Below are positions 1-8,753 of a stretch of DNA of 48,764 nt, one piece after another (within the stretch, counting starts at the first letter, position 1; each line of letters opens with the position of its first letter). The translations under genes were made by a program, and so were the position numbers. Under the pieces are notes generated by a model, which saw only the letters and a list, made by a program, of their open reading frames with translations, ran no database searches and was not told the DNA's origin. The stretch spans positions 1-48,764 of the forward strand of contig CAIYVX010000062.1 of assembly GCA_903929765.1 (NCBI GenBank), in the 5' to 3' direction. This DNA is from an uncultured Planctomycetia bacterium. Lineage in GTDB: Bacteria; Planctomycetota; Phycisphaerae; FEN-1346; JAACEH01.

Positions 1-66
1 ATGCCACCCGTGCAGTACGGGAATCACAGCAAACCATAACCGCCGCCTTCTTTCAAGGGTTTCCAA

Positions 67-840
67 ATGCGTATTCTGCTCACCAACGACGACGGTATCC
101 TCGCTCCCGGCCTCCTGGCCATGTACCGCGAACTCACGCGCCTCGGCGACGTTACCATCGTCGCCCCCACCACGCCCCAGAGCGCCGTCGGCCACGCCAT
201 CAGCGTCGCCCAGCCCCTCTTCTGCCAGGAAATCGACGTCGCCGAAGGTGTGCGCGGCCACAGTGTTGACGGCCGCCCCGCCGATTGCGTCAAGCTCGCC
301 CTCCTCGAACTTCTCAAATCTCACCCGCCTGACCTCGTCGTCTCCGGCATCAACAACGGCGAGAACATCGGCATCAACCTCCTCTATTCCGGCACCGTCG
401 CCGCCGCCATCGAAGGCGCCTTCTACGGCCTGCCCGCCATCGCCGTCAGCCTCGCTTACAGCACCCGCATGGACTTCCACGCCGCCGCCCGCCTGGCCCG
501 CGGCCTCATCCAGCAGATTCTCGCCGCCGCCGGGCGCGACCGCTTTCTCCTCAATCTCAATATCCCCGACCTCGCCGCCGGTCCGCCCAAGGGCCTCCGC
601 GTTTGCCGCATGGGCGTCAACTCCACCGAAGAAGCTCTCCTGCGCCGCTCCGACCCGCGCGGCCGGCCCTATTTCTGGATAACCGGCGGCCTCGTCCCCA
701 CCGGACGCCGCGACACCCAGGTCGACCAATTCGCCCTCGCCGACGGCTACGTCACCCTCACCCCGCTCCAGTTCGACCTCACCGACTCCGCCCGCCTCCC
801 CGCCCTCGCCGCCTGGCCGCTCCGCCTACCCGAAATGTAA
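67..840 (+). CDS. surE: 5'/3'-nucleotidase SurE
   Basis: SurE is a metal-dependent phosphatase that dephosphorylates nucleoside 5'- and 3'-monophosphates in the cytoplasm and is linked to stationary-phase survival. The 257-residue protein has the usual family length. It opens with MRILLTNDDG, whose Asp-Asp pair binds the divalent metal. It also has the S-G-I-N-N-G-E-N loop near residue 94 and a G-T-V-A-A-A-I-E-G segment near residue 109, both conserved in the family. The chosen ATG has a CAAGGG sequence about 8 nt upstream and begins exactly at the conserved N-terminus. The gene stands alone; the downstream gap is full of palindromic repeats. Codons are strongly biased to C in third positions, like the other + strand genes in the first 20 kb. 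Confidence 0.95.
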   Translation: MRILLTNDDGILAPGLLAMYRELTRLGDVTIVAPTTPQSAVGHAISVAQPLFCQEIDVAEGVRGHSVDGRPADCVKLALLELLKSHPPDLVVSGINNGENIGINLLYSGTVAAAIEGAFYGLPAIAVSLAYSTRMDFHAAARLARGLIQQILAAAGRDRFLLNLNIPDLAAGPPKGLRVCRMGVNSTEEALLRRSDPRGRPYFWITGGLVPTGRRDTQVDQFALADGYVTLTPLQFDLTDSARLPALAAWPLRLPEM

Positions 841-1113
841 TTGTTTTGTACCGTTTCTTCTTCACCCCTCTCCCTTGACGGGAGAGGGTAGGGTGAGGGT
901 GCACCGGTTGTCCACAAATCACCCGGGGCCGTTGTTGCCGTTCTCTACTCTCTACTGTTCTCCTGTTCTACTGCTCTCGGCCGCTTCACGGCCGTCACCC
1001 CTCTCCCTCGGGAGAAAATGGTCCTTCAGGGCCGGGTGAGGGGTTGAGGCTCATAACCTTTCATCCCGCTCCTCTTCGTCGTTTCTTATTAATTTTTAAC
1101 TTTTAACTTTTAA
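841..1113. repeat. Intergenic repeat block (families A, N and AT-rich)
   Basis: No gene is seen. The gap holds two copies of a palindromic family called A here (core CCCTCTCCC-TTGA-GGGAGAGGG followed by TAGGGTGAGGGTG), at 861-902 and in a longer variant at 996-1048. A tract of short CTCT/CTGTT units ending in CGGCCG-N-CGGCCG lies at about 945-995 (family N), and an AT-rich tract at about 1088-1118. All are in the orientation used by copies left of 20.6 kb. Confidence 0.8.
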
Positions 1114-1665
1114 TTATCTCATCGCATCTCTCAACATAATCCCATCCGGCTGAACGCACGTCGCCTCCGTCATCCGCCACACCCCGTCTGCCTCCGGCCC
1201 GAACTTCAATTCCCAGACCATCCGCAGCGGCGCCGCCTGCACGATGACCACCGTCTCCGCCGTCGCCGTCCGATCACGTACTTCCTTGATCTCGAACGAC
1301 ACAAACGTCAGCGCCTCGCCCTTATATTGCGGCAACACATGCGGCGCCATCAGCGTCAGATAGGGCTTGGTTATCCGCCCGCTCGTAAAATTCTCCGCGA
1401 TCCCCTCCAGCACCTTCTTCGAGTCATTCTGCTTTATCGCCGCCACCATTCCCTCCCACGTCCGCGTTACCTTCTTCGTCGGCGTATCCACCGCCCAGGC
1501 CAGCACCCCCACCCCCACCGCCACCGCCACCGCCGGCCACACCGCCAGCATCCACGCTGCGCGCCGCGTGCGCCGCACTCGCCACACCAGCAGCGTAATC
1601 ACCTCCGCCAGCCCCAGCAGAAATAATACCAGCCACGGCTCTTCCAGAAACAATCGTGACAGCAT
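1114..1665 (-). CDS. Small membrane-anchored protein with C-terminal SnoaL/NTF2-like region
   Basis: This is a 183-residue protein of unknown function. Two hydrophobic segments lie near residues 9-25 and 38-60, separated by an Arg-rich turn, so it should be a two-span membrane protein. The remaining 120 residues are soluble. They begin with a helix (KVTRTWEGMVAAIKQNDSKK) and continue as alternating strands, a pattern resembling SnoaL/NTF2-like or lipoprotein 'DUF4878' folds; that similarity is inference. The start was placed at the second ATG because GGAGG sits 8 nt before it; the ATG 6 nt upstream would sit almost on top of that site. It is transcribed against its neighbours and bounded by repeat blocks, so it is probably a single-gene unit. 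Confidence 0.7.
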   Translation of the reverse strand: MLSRLFLEEPWLVLFLLGLAEVITLLVWRVRRTRRAAWMLAVWPAVAVAVGVGVLAWAVDTPTKKVTRTWEGMVAAIKQNDSKKVLEGIAENFTSGRITKPYLTLMAPHVLPQYKGEALTFVSFEIKEVRDRTATAETVVIVQAAPLRMVWELKFGPEADGVWRMTEATCVQPDGIMLRDAMR

Positions 1666-2086
1666 GGTCATGCCCTCCGTTGCCGTTATGTAGGGCGGAT
1701 GCGTTGTTTTGCAGCCGCCACTGTCAATGCCGTTTTCCGCTTGATGTTGCCGTTGTTGTTTATAATGACCCTTGCCCCGGCCGCCTCCCGCCCTTCCAAA
1801 TCATCCACGCAAAGCCCCGAAGGGGCAAAAGTTTTTAGCCGGGGGCGTTAGCCCCCGGTGCTAGACCACGAAAAAATTTTCTTCTTCTTCACCCCTCTCC
1901 CTTGAGGGAGAGGGTAGGGTGAGGGGGTACCTGTTTCACCCAGTTCACCCTGTGCTGTTGTTGCCGTTCCTTCAGCCTTAAGTCTTCAGTTTTTAGCCTT
2001 CTTTCCTTGCCACTGCCGTTTCACCACGGTACCATTGTACCCGTTGCCCTGACCTCCGTCCGCTCCATCCGCCAGGAATTTTCGCC
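1666..2086. repeat. Intergenic repeat block (families D, E, A)
   Basis: No gene is seen in 420 bases. A family D copy (TGTAGGGCGG ... GTTTTCCGCTTG) lies at 1689-1745. A family E copy is at 1807-1866, with two consecutive hairpins GCCCC-GAAG-GGGC and GCCGGGGGC-GTTA-GCCCCCGG. A family A copy is at 1889-1927. The spaces between are pyrimidine-rich TTG/TTC tracts. The GTAG foot of family D resembles the foot of RAYT-mobilised REP elements. Confidence 0.8.
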
Positions 2087-3097
2087 GTGGACATCTTCAC
2101 CCACATGTTGGCCGGCGCCCTCATCGGCGAGGCCGTTTTCCGTCCCCGCCTCGGCCGCCTCGCACCCATTGCCGGGGCCATCGCCGCCGCCGTCCCAGAC
2201 CTCGACGTCCTCTCCGGCTGTTTTTCCGCCGACCCCTTCTTCAACCTCGAATTTCATCGCGGCCCCACCCACTCACTTATCATGCTCCCGCTCCTCTCTG
2301 CCGCCCTCGCCGTCATAATCTCCGCCCTCACGCGCCGCTGGGAAATTCGCCGCTGCCTCTGGCTCTTCCTCGCCGGCCTCCTCCCCATGCTCTCCCATTC
2401 GCTCATCGACTGGCTCACCAATTACGGCACCCAACTCCTCTGGCCCTTCGACTCCGCCCGCTACGCCCTCGACTGGATCTTCATCATCGACCCCTGGTTC
2501 GACCTCATCCTCGCCGGCGCCCTCATCCTCACCTGGCGTCAACTCCGCCGCGGCAAACCCGCCCGTGGCATCGCCGCCCGCGGCGTCGCCTTCGCCCTCC
2601 TCTACGTCTTCTTCCTGGGCGCCCTCCACCACATGGCCCTCGACCGCCTCCGCGACGATCTCAAAGCCCGCGACCTCCCGCCCGCCGCCGTTCACTCCTA
2701 CGCCTGCCTCCCCGTCCCGCTCTCGCCCTTCGCCTGGAACGCCATCTACACCACCGGCGAATCGCCCGACGCCACCGCCACCCACACCGCCGTCTTCTGG
2801 GTACTCAACAAATCCACCCCGCGATTCGACACTCTCCTGAGCGCTCCGCCCAGCCCCGCCACGAGCGCCGCCCTGGCCACTCCCCACGGCCAGGTCTTCA
2901 TCTGGTTCGCCCGCTTCCCTGTCATCGAACAAAAATCCCTCCCCAACGGCGACGCCGAAGTCACCGTCTTCGACGCCCGCTTCCAATCCCAACTTCCGTT
3001 TTTCCAGCGGAAACTCGTCCGCAAGCCCTTCCTCTTCCGCGCCATCGTCGCCCCCGACGGCGCCGTCCGCTCCACCGCCTTCGCTCATTGGGAATAA
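2087..3097 (+). CDS. YdjM/DUF457-type membrane-bound metal-dependent hydrolase
   Basis: This 336-residue membrane protein belongs to the YdjM/LexA-binding (DUF457) group annotated as inner-membrane metal-dependent hydrolases; the physiological substrate is unknown. The N-terminus D-I-F-T-H-M-L-A-G-A-L-I-G has the typical early His. It is followed by V-P-D-L-D near residue 38 and H-R-G-P-T-H-S near residue 60, the conserved Asp/His metal-ligand pattern. A further His at H-S-L-I-D-W completes the set. Hydrophobic spans lie around residues 64-80, 91-110, 133-150 and 168-188, with a 130-residue soluble tail. Translation starts with GTG; no in-frame ATG lies close by, and the Asp-rich start matches the family. 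The gene is isolated, with a tRNA gene on the opposite strand just downstream. Confidence 0.8.
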   Translation: MDIFTHMLAGALIGEAVFRPRLGRLAPIAGAIAAAVPDLDVLSGCFSADPFFNLEFHRGPTHSLIMLPLLSAALAVIISALTRRWEIRRCLWLFLAGLLPMLSHSLIDWLTNYGTQLLWPFDSARYALDWIFIIDPWFDLILAGALILTWRQLRRGKPARGIAARGVAFALLYVFFLGALHHMALDRLRDDLKARDLPPAAVHSYACLPVPLSPFAWNAIYTTGESPDATATHTAVFWVLNKSTPRFDTLLSAPPSPATSAALATPHGQVFIWFARFPVIEQKSLPNGDAEVTVFDARFQSQLPFFQRKLVRKPFLFRAIVAPDGAVRSTAFAHWE

Positions 3098-3138
3098 GTT
3101 GTTGTGTTGTTTTTGTTGCTTCTCGCCAAACCTTGCCG

Positions 3139-3175
3139 CTGGGTGGCATGGTCCGGCGAAGACGGGCCATGAAAG
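3139..3175 (+). repeat. Family M palindrome (GGTGGCATGGTCC type)
   Basis: A GGGTGGCATGGTCC left arm and GGGCCATG right arm form an imperfect hairpin. Related copies occur at 11447-11492, 12330-12370 and 17158-17200, inverted at 36060-36098, and at 33483-33514. Confidence 0.65.
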
Positions 3176-3221
3176 AAGGGCGTGTGGACTGGAGGCTGTT
3201 GCTGGTCTTCCGGGAAAAAAC

Positions 3222-3296
3222 TGGAGCCGCCTGAGGGATTTGAACCCTCAACCCCGGCTTTACGAAAGCCGTGCTCTACCGTTGAGCTAAGGCGGC
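3222..3296 (-). tRNA. tRNA-Thr (anticodon CGU)
   Basis: On the - strand the sequence folds into a complete cloverleaf. The 7-bp acceptor stem is GCCGCCT/AGGCGGC, the D-arm stem GCTC/GAGC, the anticodon stem CGGCT/AGCCG with loop TTCGTAA, and the T-arm stem GAGGG/CCCTC with loop TTCAAAT. The discriminator is T and the 3' CCA is encoded. The anticodon CGT reads ACG codons (Thr). Confidence 0.96.
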
Positions 3297-3536
3297 CCAG
3301 CAACTGATGTATCGCCGCAGATTATAGAGTCTCGACGCCGCTTTTCAAGAACTATGTCTGCCGCGTCTGCCGTTGCCGTTTCACCGTGGCACGGGCATCT
3401 TGCCCGTGAGTCGCAGGGGCATCTTGCCCCTGTCTGCTTTTGTTGTTGCCGTTGCCGTTAATTTTTCATTTTTCATTTTTAATTTTGCATTCTCTTCTCG
3501 TCTTTTCTCCCGCCCCCGATTCGCTACAATACCCTT
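3297..3536. repeat. Intergenic repeat block (family B, AT-rich tract) upstream of pdxA
   Basis: A family B copy lies at 3378-3434: GTTTCACCGTGG, a hairpin ACGGGCATCTTGCCCGT, a second hairpin AGGGGCATCTTGCCCCT. An AT-rich TTTTTCATTTTT tract follows at about 3458-3491. A TACAAT box at 3525-3530 sits only 7 nt before the pdxA ATG; no good -35 is visible. Confidence 0.75.
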
Positions 3537-4547
3537 ATGAAAGCCAAACCACGCCTCGCTCTCACCGTCGGCGACCCCGCCGGCATCGGACCGGAAGTTG
3601 CCGCCAAAGCTCTGGCCGACCCCGAGATTCTTTCCCTGGCCGACTTCGTCGTCTTCGGCGACCGCCGCCTCTGGCTTTTGCCCTCCGGCGAATCCCTCGC
3701 CCGCTTTCCGTTCTGCCACACCACTATCGACCATTTCCGCGCCGCCACTGCAACTCCGTCCGGCGTCACCCTCGTCGAATTCCCCGCCCTCGACTATGCC
3801 GCCATGCCCCTGGGCCGCATCACTCCCGCCGCCGGCGAAGCCTCCATCCAATATCTCCTCGCCGCCATTGCCGCCGTCCAGGCCGGCCGCCTCGACGGCG
3901 TCGTCACCGGACCCATCTCCAAGGAAGCCATCCACCTGGCCGGCTATCCCTGGCCCGGCCACACCGAACTCTTCGCCGAAAAATTCGCCGCCCCCGATGT
4001 CGCCATGATGTTCGCCGGCGGCCCGTTCCGCGTCGTCCTCGTCACCATCCACATGTCCCTCGCCGACGTTTTGCGAACCCTTTCCACCGAAGGCATCCTC
4101 CGCACCATCCGCCTCGCCGACGCGGCGCTGAAAAAATTCTTCGCCATCAAACTTCCCCGCCTCGGCGTCTGCGGCCTCAATCCCCACGCCGGCGAGGGCG
4201 GCCGTTTCGGCTTCGAGGAACGCGAAATCATCGACCCCGCCCTGGCCCAGGCCCGCGAAGAAGGTTTGGCCGTCTTCGGCCCGCTCCCCGCCGACACCAT
4301 TTTCCGCGCCGCCCTCCAGGGCAAGTTCGACCTCGTCGTCGCCATGTACCACGACCAGGGCCTCATCCCGATCAAGACCCTCGCCTTCGAGGAGAGCGTC
4401 AACATCACCATCGGCCTCCCCACGATCCGCACCAGCGTCGACCACGGCACCGCCTTCGACCTCGCCGGCCAGGGCCAAGCCAACCCCGCCAGCATGAAAT
4501 CCGCCATCCGCATGGCCGTCCGTATGGTCGAGGCTGGCCGCTCGTAA
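3537..4547 (+). CDS. pdxA: 4-hydroxythreonine-4-phosphate dehydrogenase
   Basis: PdxA oxidises 4-phospho-hydroxy-L-threonine with NAD(P), giving the amino ketone that PdxJ condenses to pyridoxine 5'-phosphate (DXP-dependent vitamin B6 pathway, cytoplasm). The 336-residue length is normal. Visible motifs are G-D-P-A-G-I-G-P-E near residue 12, T-G-P-I-S-K-E near residue 123, the metal-ligand G-H-T-E-L region, G-L-N-P-H-A-G-E-G-G with its metal-binding His, Y-H-D-Q-G-L-I-P-I-K, and R-T-S-V-D-H-G-T-A-F-D near the C-terminus. All catalytic and metal positions look intact. The start at MKAKPRLALTVGDPAG matches the family. The downstream lipoprotein gene begins 32 nt later with its own ribosome-binding site and may be co-transcribed. 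Confidence 0.95.
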   Translation: MKAKPRLALTVGDPAGIGPEVAAKALADPEILSLADFVVFGDRRLWLLPSGESLARFPFCHTTIDHFRAATATPSGVTLVEFPALDYAAMPLGRITPAAGEASIQYLLAAIAAVQAGRLDGVVTGPISKEAIHLAGYPWPGHTELFAEKFAAPDVAMMFAGGPFRVVLVTIHMSLADVLRTLSTEGILRTIRLADAALKKFFAIKLPRLGVCGLNPHAGEGGRFGFEEREIIDPALAQAREEGLAVFGPLPADTIFRAALQGKFDLVVAMYHDQGLIPIKTLAFEESVNITIGLPTIRTSVDHGTAFDLAGQGQANPASMKSAIRMAVRMVEAGRS

Positions 4548-4579
4548 CTGCCATCGTCATTTTTCAGAAAGGACTGCTC

Positions 4580-5932
4580 ATGCGAACCAGCTCAATTGTT
4601 CTCTCCTCCATCATCCTCGGCCTCGCTCTCACCGGCTGCGCCGCTCCGTCCGCCGCCCCAGCGCCGCCGATCATCTCCGACTCCAAGGACCAGATCATCC
4701 TCCAGAAGTTCCTTGCCCACGCCCGCGCCTACGCCCGGGCTACCACGGTCGAACATTGCCGCAAAATGGAAACCCCGGAAATGTTCTGCTGGCTCGATTT
4801 GCCTCAACTCGACCTCTCCCTCACCGCCTACGAACTGACCGGCGACCCCGCCCGTGTGGCCGACTTCGTCGCCGGCTTTGAGAACCTGCGCTCCTGCCTG
4901 TCGCCCGGCCCCGACGGCCTCCTCGGCTGGCGCGGCAAGGCGATCGAAGACTCGCGCGATCCCGCCAGGCCCAATGTCGTCATCGACGAAGTCCAGGTCG
5001 ATTTTCGCGCCGTCATCGTCCTAGCCCATTTCGTCGATCTCGTCGACCGCGACCCCGCCCTCCGCCAGAAGTACGCCGCCCTGCGCGACCAGTATCTCGA
5101 TCTCGCCGAAAATCATTTCGCCAAAAAATGGGACGTGCGCGGCTATTACATCAAACTCGGTGACCGTGGCGCCATCTGCCACAGCAACCCCGACAACATA
5201 CCCACCGCGGCCAACAGCACCCTCTCCCACCAAGACCACGACCCCTTGATCGAAGCCCTCCTCGACCTCTACTGCATTACCGGCCGCGACGAATACGCCA
5301 TCAAAGCCGTCCGGCTCGGCACCTGGCTCAAAAAGTGCCTCTCCCTGACCAACGACCATTACGTCTGGAACTTCTGGGATCCCGCCGGCCCCTGGGACGT
5401 CCACCCGACTGACCCGGCCAAGTGGAAATGTTGGCTCGGCCGCGAGCCAAAGGGCGGCTTTTACACCATGACCGTCAACTCTGCCCTGAACCTCTACCAG
5501 CACGGCCTGGTCTTCGACCGTACCGACGTCGACCGCTTCCTCCGCACCCAGATGGAAGTCTGCTGGAACGGCGACCTGGTCCACCCGGTCTTCGCCAACA
5601 CCGACGGCAAGGTTCTCCCCAAGGAACGCATGGTCGCCCCGAGTCTGGCCCCGTTCAACGCCAAACTGGCCGAGCTTCTCTACGGCCCCGCCGCACAGGA
5701 CGAGCGCGTGGCCAAGGCCGACAACGATTGGCAGGGCGGCATGATCAACGGCCAGTATCTCCGCGAAAAATATCTCTTCCTCCCGCAAGCTCTCGCCGGT
5801 CGTCCCCTCTATGAAGAGTGTGCCAATAAATTCCTGGCCAAGCCCGCCAATCGTGCCCTTGTCGAAAAGCTGAAGTTCGAAGTCGTCGCCCCCGGCTACC
5901 AGACGCCCTTCACGCCGGCCCAGATGAAGTAA
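4580..5932 (+). CDS. Secreted lipoprotein, probable (alpha/alpha) barrel, unknown function
   Basis: This 450-residue protein begins with a lipoprotein signal peptide: MRTSS, a hydrophobic stretch, then a lipobox L-T-G-C with the acylated Cys at about residue 20. It should therefore sit in the periplasm, anchored to a membrane. The rest is mostly helical and rich in Trp, Tyr and Asp, including paired helices such as D-P-L-I-E-A-L-L-D-L-Y-C-I-T-G-R-D-E-Y-A-I-K-A-V. That pattern fits the (alpha/alpha)6-barrel proteins used by polysaccharide lyases, epimerases and glycosidases, but no family signature was recognised. AGAAAGGA lies about 7 nt before the ATG. It follows pdxA at 32 nt; no functional link to vitamin B6 is apparent. 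Confidence 0.7.
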   Translation: MRTSSIVLSSIILGLALTGCAAPSAAPAPPIISDSKDQIILQKFLAHARAYARATTVEHCRKMETPEMFCWLDLPQLDLSLTAYELTGDPARVADFVAGFENLRSCLSPGPDGLLGWRGKAIEDSRDPARPNVVIDEVQVDFRAVIVLAHFVDLVDRDPALRQKYAALRDQYLDLAENHFAKKWDVRGYYIKLGDRGAICHSNPDNIPTAANSTLSHQDHDPLIEALLDLYCITGRDEYAIKAVRLGTWLKKCLSLTNDHYVWNFWDPAGPWDVHPTDPAKWKCWLGREPKGGFYTMTVNSALNLYQHGLVFDRTDVDRFLRTQMEVCWNGDLVHPVFANTDGKVLPKERMVAPSLAPFNAKLAELLYGPAAQDERVAKADNDWQGGMINGQYLREKYLFLPQALAGRPLYEECANKFLAKPANRALVEKLKFEVVAPGYQTPFTPAQMK

Positions 5933-6125
5933 TGGCGGGTGCGTGCTTGCACGCACCCTGTAGGTCGGGCCCTGGCTCGACCTTATATAATGCCGTTTTC
6001 CGTTGGCCTTTGCCGTTGTTGCTGTTGTCGTTGCCGTTGATTCTGGCATACGCCGTCCGCGAACTTTTTGTACAATAATCAGCAACGAGCCGCACCGTTC
6101 CGTTCAATCTTCCGAGGGCCTGCCC
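5933..6125. promoter_or_regulatory. Gap with family F hairpin and possible -10 box
   Basis: A family F copy (TGTAGGTCGGG-N-CTCGACCT) lies at 5958-5988. It can fold as a hairpin at the end of the lipoprotein transcript. TACAAT at 6070-6075 is a plausible -10 box for the next gene, with a leader of about 44 nt; the -35 is not clear. Confidence 0.4.
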
Positions 6126-8513
6126 ATGATTCGCCAACTGCTGTTCGCTTTGTTCGTCGGTCTTTCCCTGGTGGTTGCCGCTCACGCTCAGGGCGTCGAT
6201 GCGCCCGAGCCGTCCATCTCGGCCGAGCAGGTCCAGGCGGCCATCAAGAAATCCGTCGCCTTCCTCTATACCATGCAGAACGACAAGGGCACCTGGGAGA
6301 CCGGCGCCACGCCCGAAGAGGCCGCCCAGAAACCTGGACCCAGCGTCGATGCCGTGCAAGCCAAACGCGATTTCGGCGGCCACACCGCTCTGGCGGTCCT
6401 GGCCTTGCTCTACGCCGGCGAATCGCCCAAGGATCCCAAAATCCAGAAAGCCATCAAATTTCTCGAAGAGGCCGAACTCTCCGGCACCTACGCCTCCGGC
6501 ATCCGCGCCAGCGTCTGGTCCAAGCTCAATGACCACAGGTTTAAGCCGCGCCTGAGCGCCGACGCCAAATGGCTGCTCAGCGCCATCCACAAGGCCGACG
6601 GCACCCTCATGGGTTGTTTCAGCTACACCAGTCCATACCCCGGCTATGACGACTATTCTAACACCCAGTACGGCGTCCTCGGCCTGCGCGACGCCGCCAT
6701 CCGCGGCGTCGAGATTCCCACCAACGTCTGGGAAGCCATTGAGAACAACATGATCACCGGCCAGTGTTCCAACGGCGGCTGGGGCTACCATTTCGTCGAC
6801 GCCCCCACTCCCGAGAAGTCCTATGGCTCTATGACCGTCGGCTGTCTGGCCAATCTCTACATCACCCAGGAAATGCTCCAGGTCAAGTTCGAAGGCCCCT
6901 TCAACGGCCGCGACGCCAAGGACTGCGGACACCGCAAGCCTCCCGAGGCCATCGACAAAGCCCTGGCCTGGATGGATCGCAACATTCCCGTCGACTTCGG
7001 CCTGAAACAGGGCGGCGACACCCAAGTCGTCCTCAACCAGGGCCACGGCGTCGGCCGCTATTACCTCTATGCCATGGAACGTTGCGCCGACGCCTGCGGC
7101 CGAAAAATGTTCGGCGGCGTCAACTGGTTCCAGGAAGGGGCCAAGTACCTGATGGCCCACCAGGATCCCGATGGCGGGAGCAAGGCCAACTACTTCGGCA
7201 ACGACATCCACACCGACTGGACCACCCTCTTCCTCTCCAAGGGCCAGGCCCCCGTCTTCTACAACAAGCTCGACACCAAGGCCGATTGGAACAACGATCC
7301 GCGAGACATCGCCAACCTCTCCGAGTACATCGGCGACGAACTCGAACAACGCGTCAACTGGCAAGTCATCGACATCCGCGACCCCGTCGAAACCTGGCTC
7401 GATGCCCCGTGCCTCTTCTTCAACGGCCACGAATTCCCCAAGTTCACCGACGAGCAGAAGAAAAAGCTCCGTCTCTACACCGACTCCGGCGGCACCCTCG
7501 TCGCCGAGGCCTGCTGCTCCAACGGCGCCTTCATCCGCGGCTTCCGACAACTCACCGTCGAACTCTGGCCCGAGTGGGAACTTCAGAACCTCGACCGCAA
7601 ACACCCGATCTTCGAGGTCCAACACAAAGTTGTCGGGAAAGTCCCGCAGATCATGCACATGAACGACGGTTGCCGCAGCCGAGTCTTTCTCTTTCTCACC
7701 GACGCCTCCTGTCCTTGGAACCAGAACGCCAGGCAAAGCTATCCCGGTTATTTCCAGCTCGGCATGAACCTGGCCCGCTACGCCTCCGACAAACGCACCA
7801 CCCGCAGCCGCCTCTTCTTCACCCCCAACCTGTTCAAGGAACTCGCCGCCCAGGGCAAGACCGCCCCGACCGCCTCCGCCGGCGAAGTCGCCCTCACTCT
7901 CGCCGACTGGCCCACCGACGGCAAACGCCTCACCGACTCCCGCGGCCTGCGCCACCTCGCTGAAACCCTCATGACCGCCGCCAACGTCAAGCTCGAAGTC
8001 GTCACCCTCGCCGACCAGAAGCTCGACGGCCTCGATAAAGCCCAGGTTCTCCATATGAGCGGCCACCAGTCCTTCGTCGTCAGTCCCGAAAATCTGGCCC
8101 TCGTCCAGGCCTTCGTCAAGCGCGGCGGAATTATCTGGACCGATCCCCAGTGCGGCCGCGACGCCTTCAAGACTTCCTGCGACGCCTTCCTGAAAAAATT
8201 GGCGCCCCCGGCCGCCCGCACCCGCATCGCCCCCAACGATGCCCTCATCACCGGCAAAGGCTTGCCGCGACCGGGCTTCGACGCCGCCAAGATCCGCTAC
8301 AAGCAGGCCGTCCCCTTCGCCGAGAACGCCCCGGTCCTCGACGAACTCAGGATCGACGACCGCCGCGCCGTCATCTACTCCGCCTACGACCTGACCTGCG
8401 GCCTGGACGGCCACGACTGTTTCAACTGCCTCGGCCCGGAACGCAACGACGCCCTCAAAATCGCCGTCAACATCATCCTGTCCGCCCTCCCGACCGCCCC
8501 CAAGACCCCGTAG
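6126..8513 (+). CDS. Secreted terpenoid-cyclase-like/DUF4159 protein
   Basis: This is a 795-residue exported protein. Residues 1-22 form a signal peptide (MIRQLLFALFVGLSLVVAAHA). Residues 25-365 contain the repeats of the squalene-cyclase/prenyltransferase alpha/alpha barrel fold: Q-N-D-K-G-T-W-E, G-G-H-T-A-L-A-V-L-A-L-L-Y-A-G, Y-S-N-T-Q-Y-G-V-L-G-L and C-S-N-G-G-W-G-Y. Next is a DUF4159 domain from about residue 375 (A-D-W-N-N-D-P-R-D then G-G-T-L-V-A-E-A). A further DUF4159-like segment near residues 600-795 contains G-H-Q-S-F-V and R-G-G-I-I-W-T-D-P-Q. This combination is, to my knowledge, common in planctomycetes and of unknown role. The barrel need not be a cyclase, and no canonical D-x-D-D-T-A motif was seen. 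An upstream in-frame start was rejected because it would bury the signal peptide. Confidence 0.8.
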   Translation: MIRQLLFALFVGLSLVVAAHAQGVDAPEPSISAEQVQAAIKKSVAFLYTMQNDKGTWETGATPEEAAQKPGPSVDAVQAKRDFGGHTALAVLALLYAGESPKDPKIQKAIKFLEEAELSGTYASGIRASVWSKLNDHRFKPRLSADAKWLLSAIHKADGTLMGCFSYTSPYPGYDDYSNTQYGVLGLRDAAIRGVEIPTNVWEAIENNMITGQCSNGGWGYHFVDAPTPEKSYGSMTVGCLANLYITQEMLQVKFEGPFNGRDAKDCGHRKPPEAIDKALAWMDRNIPVDFGLKQGGDTQVVLNQGHGVGRYYLYAMERCADACGRKMFGGVNWFQEGAKYLMAHQDPDGGSKANYFGNDIHTDWTTLFLSKGQAPVFYNKLDTKADWNNDPRDIANLSEYIGDELEQRVNWQVIDIRDPVETWLDAPCLFFNGHEFPKFTDEQKKKLRLYTDSGGTLVAEACCSNGAFIRGFRQLTVELWPEWELQNLDRKHPIFEVQHKVVGKVPQIMHMNDGCRSRVFLFLTDASCPWNQNARQSYPGYFQLGMNLARYASDKRTTRSRLFFTPNLFKELAAQGKTAPTASAGEVALTLADWPTDGKRLTDSRGLRHLAETLMTAANVKLEVVTLADQKLDGLDKAQVLHMSGHQSFVVSPENLALVQAFVKRGGIIWTDPQCGRDAFKTSCDAFLKKLAPPAARTRIAPNDALITGKGLPRPGFDAAKIRYKQAVPFAENAPVLDELRIDDRRAVIYSAYDLTCGLDGHDCFNCLGPERNDALKIAVNIILSALPTAPKTP

Positions 8514-8753
8514 CGCCGCTGCTGTTGTTTCTTCTTCTGTTTTTGAAGCCCCCAGCACTGCTGGGGGACGCTGTTTTTGCCGTTTCACCGTGGCACGGGC
8601 ATCTTGCCCGTGAGTCGCAGGGGCATCTTGCCCCTGTGCCGTTTCTGTTGTTTTTGCTTCTGCTTATGAAGCCCCCAGCATTCCCGGGGGATGCCGTTGT
8701 TTTTTCTGTCGTTAATTTTTAATTTTGCATTTTTAATTTTTCATTGGTGTCCC
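8514..8753. repeat. Intergenic repeat block (families H, B, H, AT-rich)
   Basis: Two family H copies (GAAGCCCCCAGCA then TGGGGG) at 8545-8571 and 8667-8694 bracket a family B copy at 8580-8638. An AT-rich tract (TTAATTTTTAATTTTGCATT type) at 8711-8745 runs almost to the rsmA start. No gene is seen. Confidence 0.75.

Noticed and set aside
3379-3434. Family B sequence as a sigma-54 promoter (TGGCAC ... TTGC)
   Set aside because: Spacing between TGGCAC and TTGC is 7 nt rather than 5, and the sequence is part of a dispersed hairpin.
3381-4478. 365-residue open frame on the - strand
   Set aside because: It is antisense to pdxA, which has all family motifs; the protein is repetitive Gly/Glu/Ala sequence.
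5910-8588. 892-residue open frame on the - strand
   Set aside because: It is antisense to the terpenoid-cyclase-like/DUF4159 gene, is Gly/Val/Glu-rich low complexity and shows no domain. It is a shadow frame caused by C-rich third codon positions.
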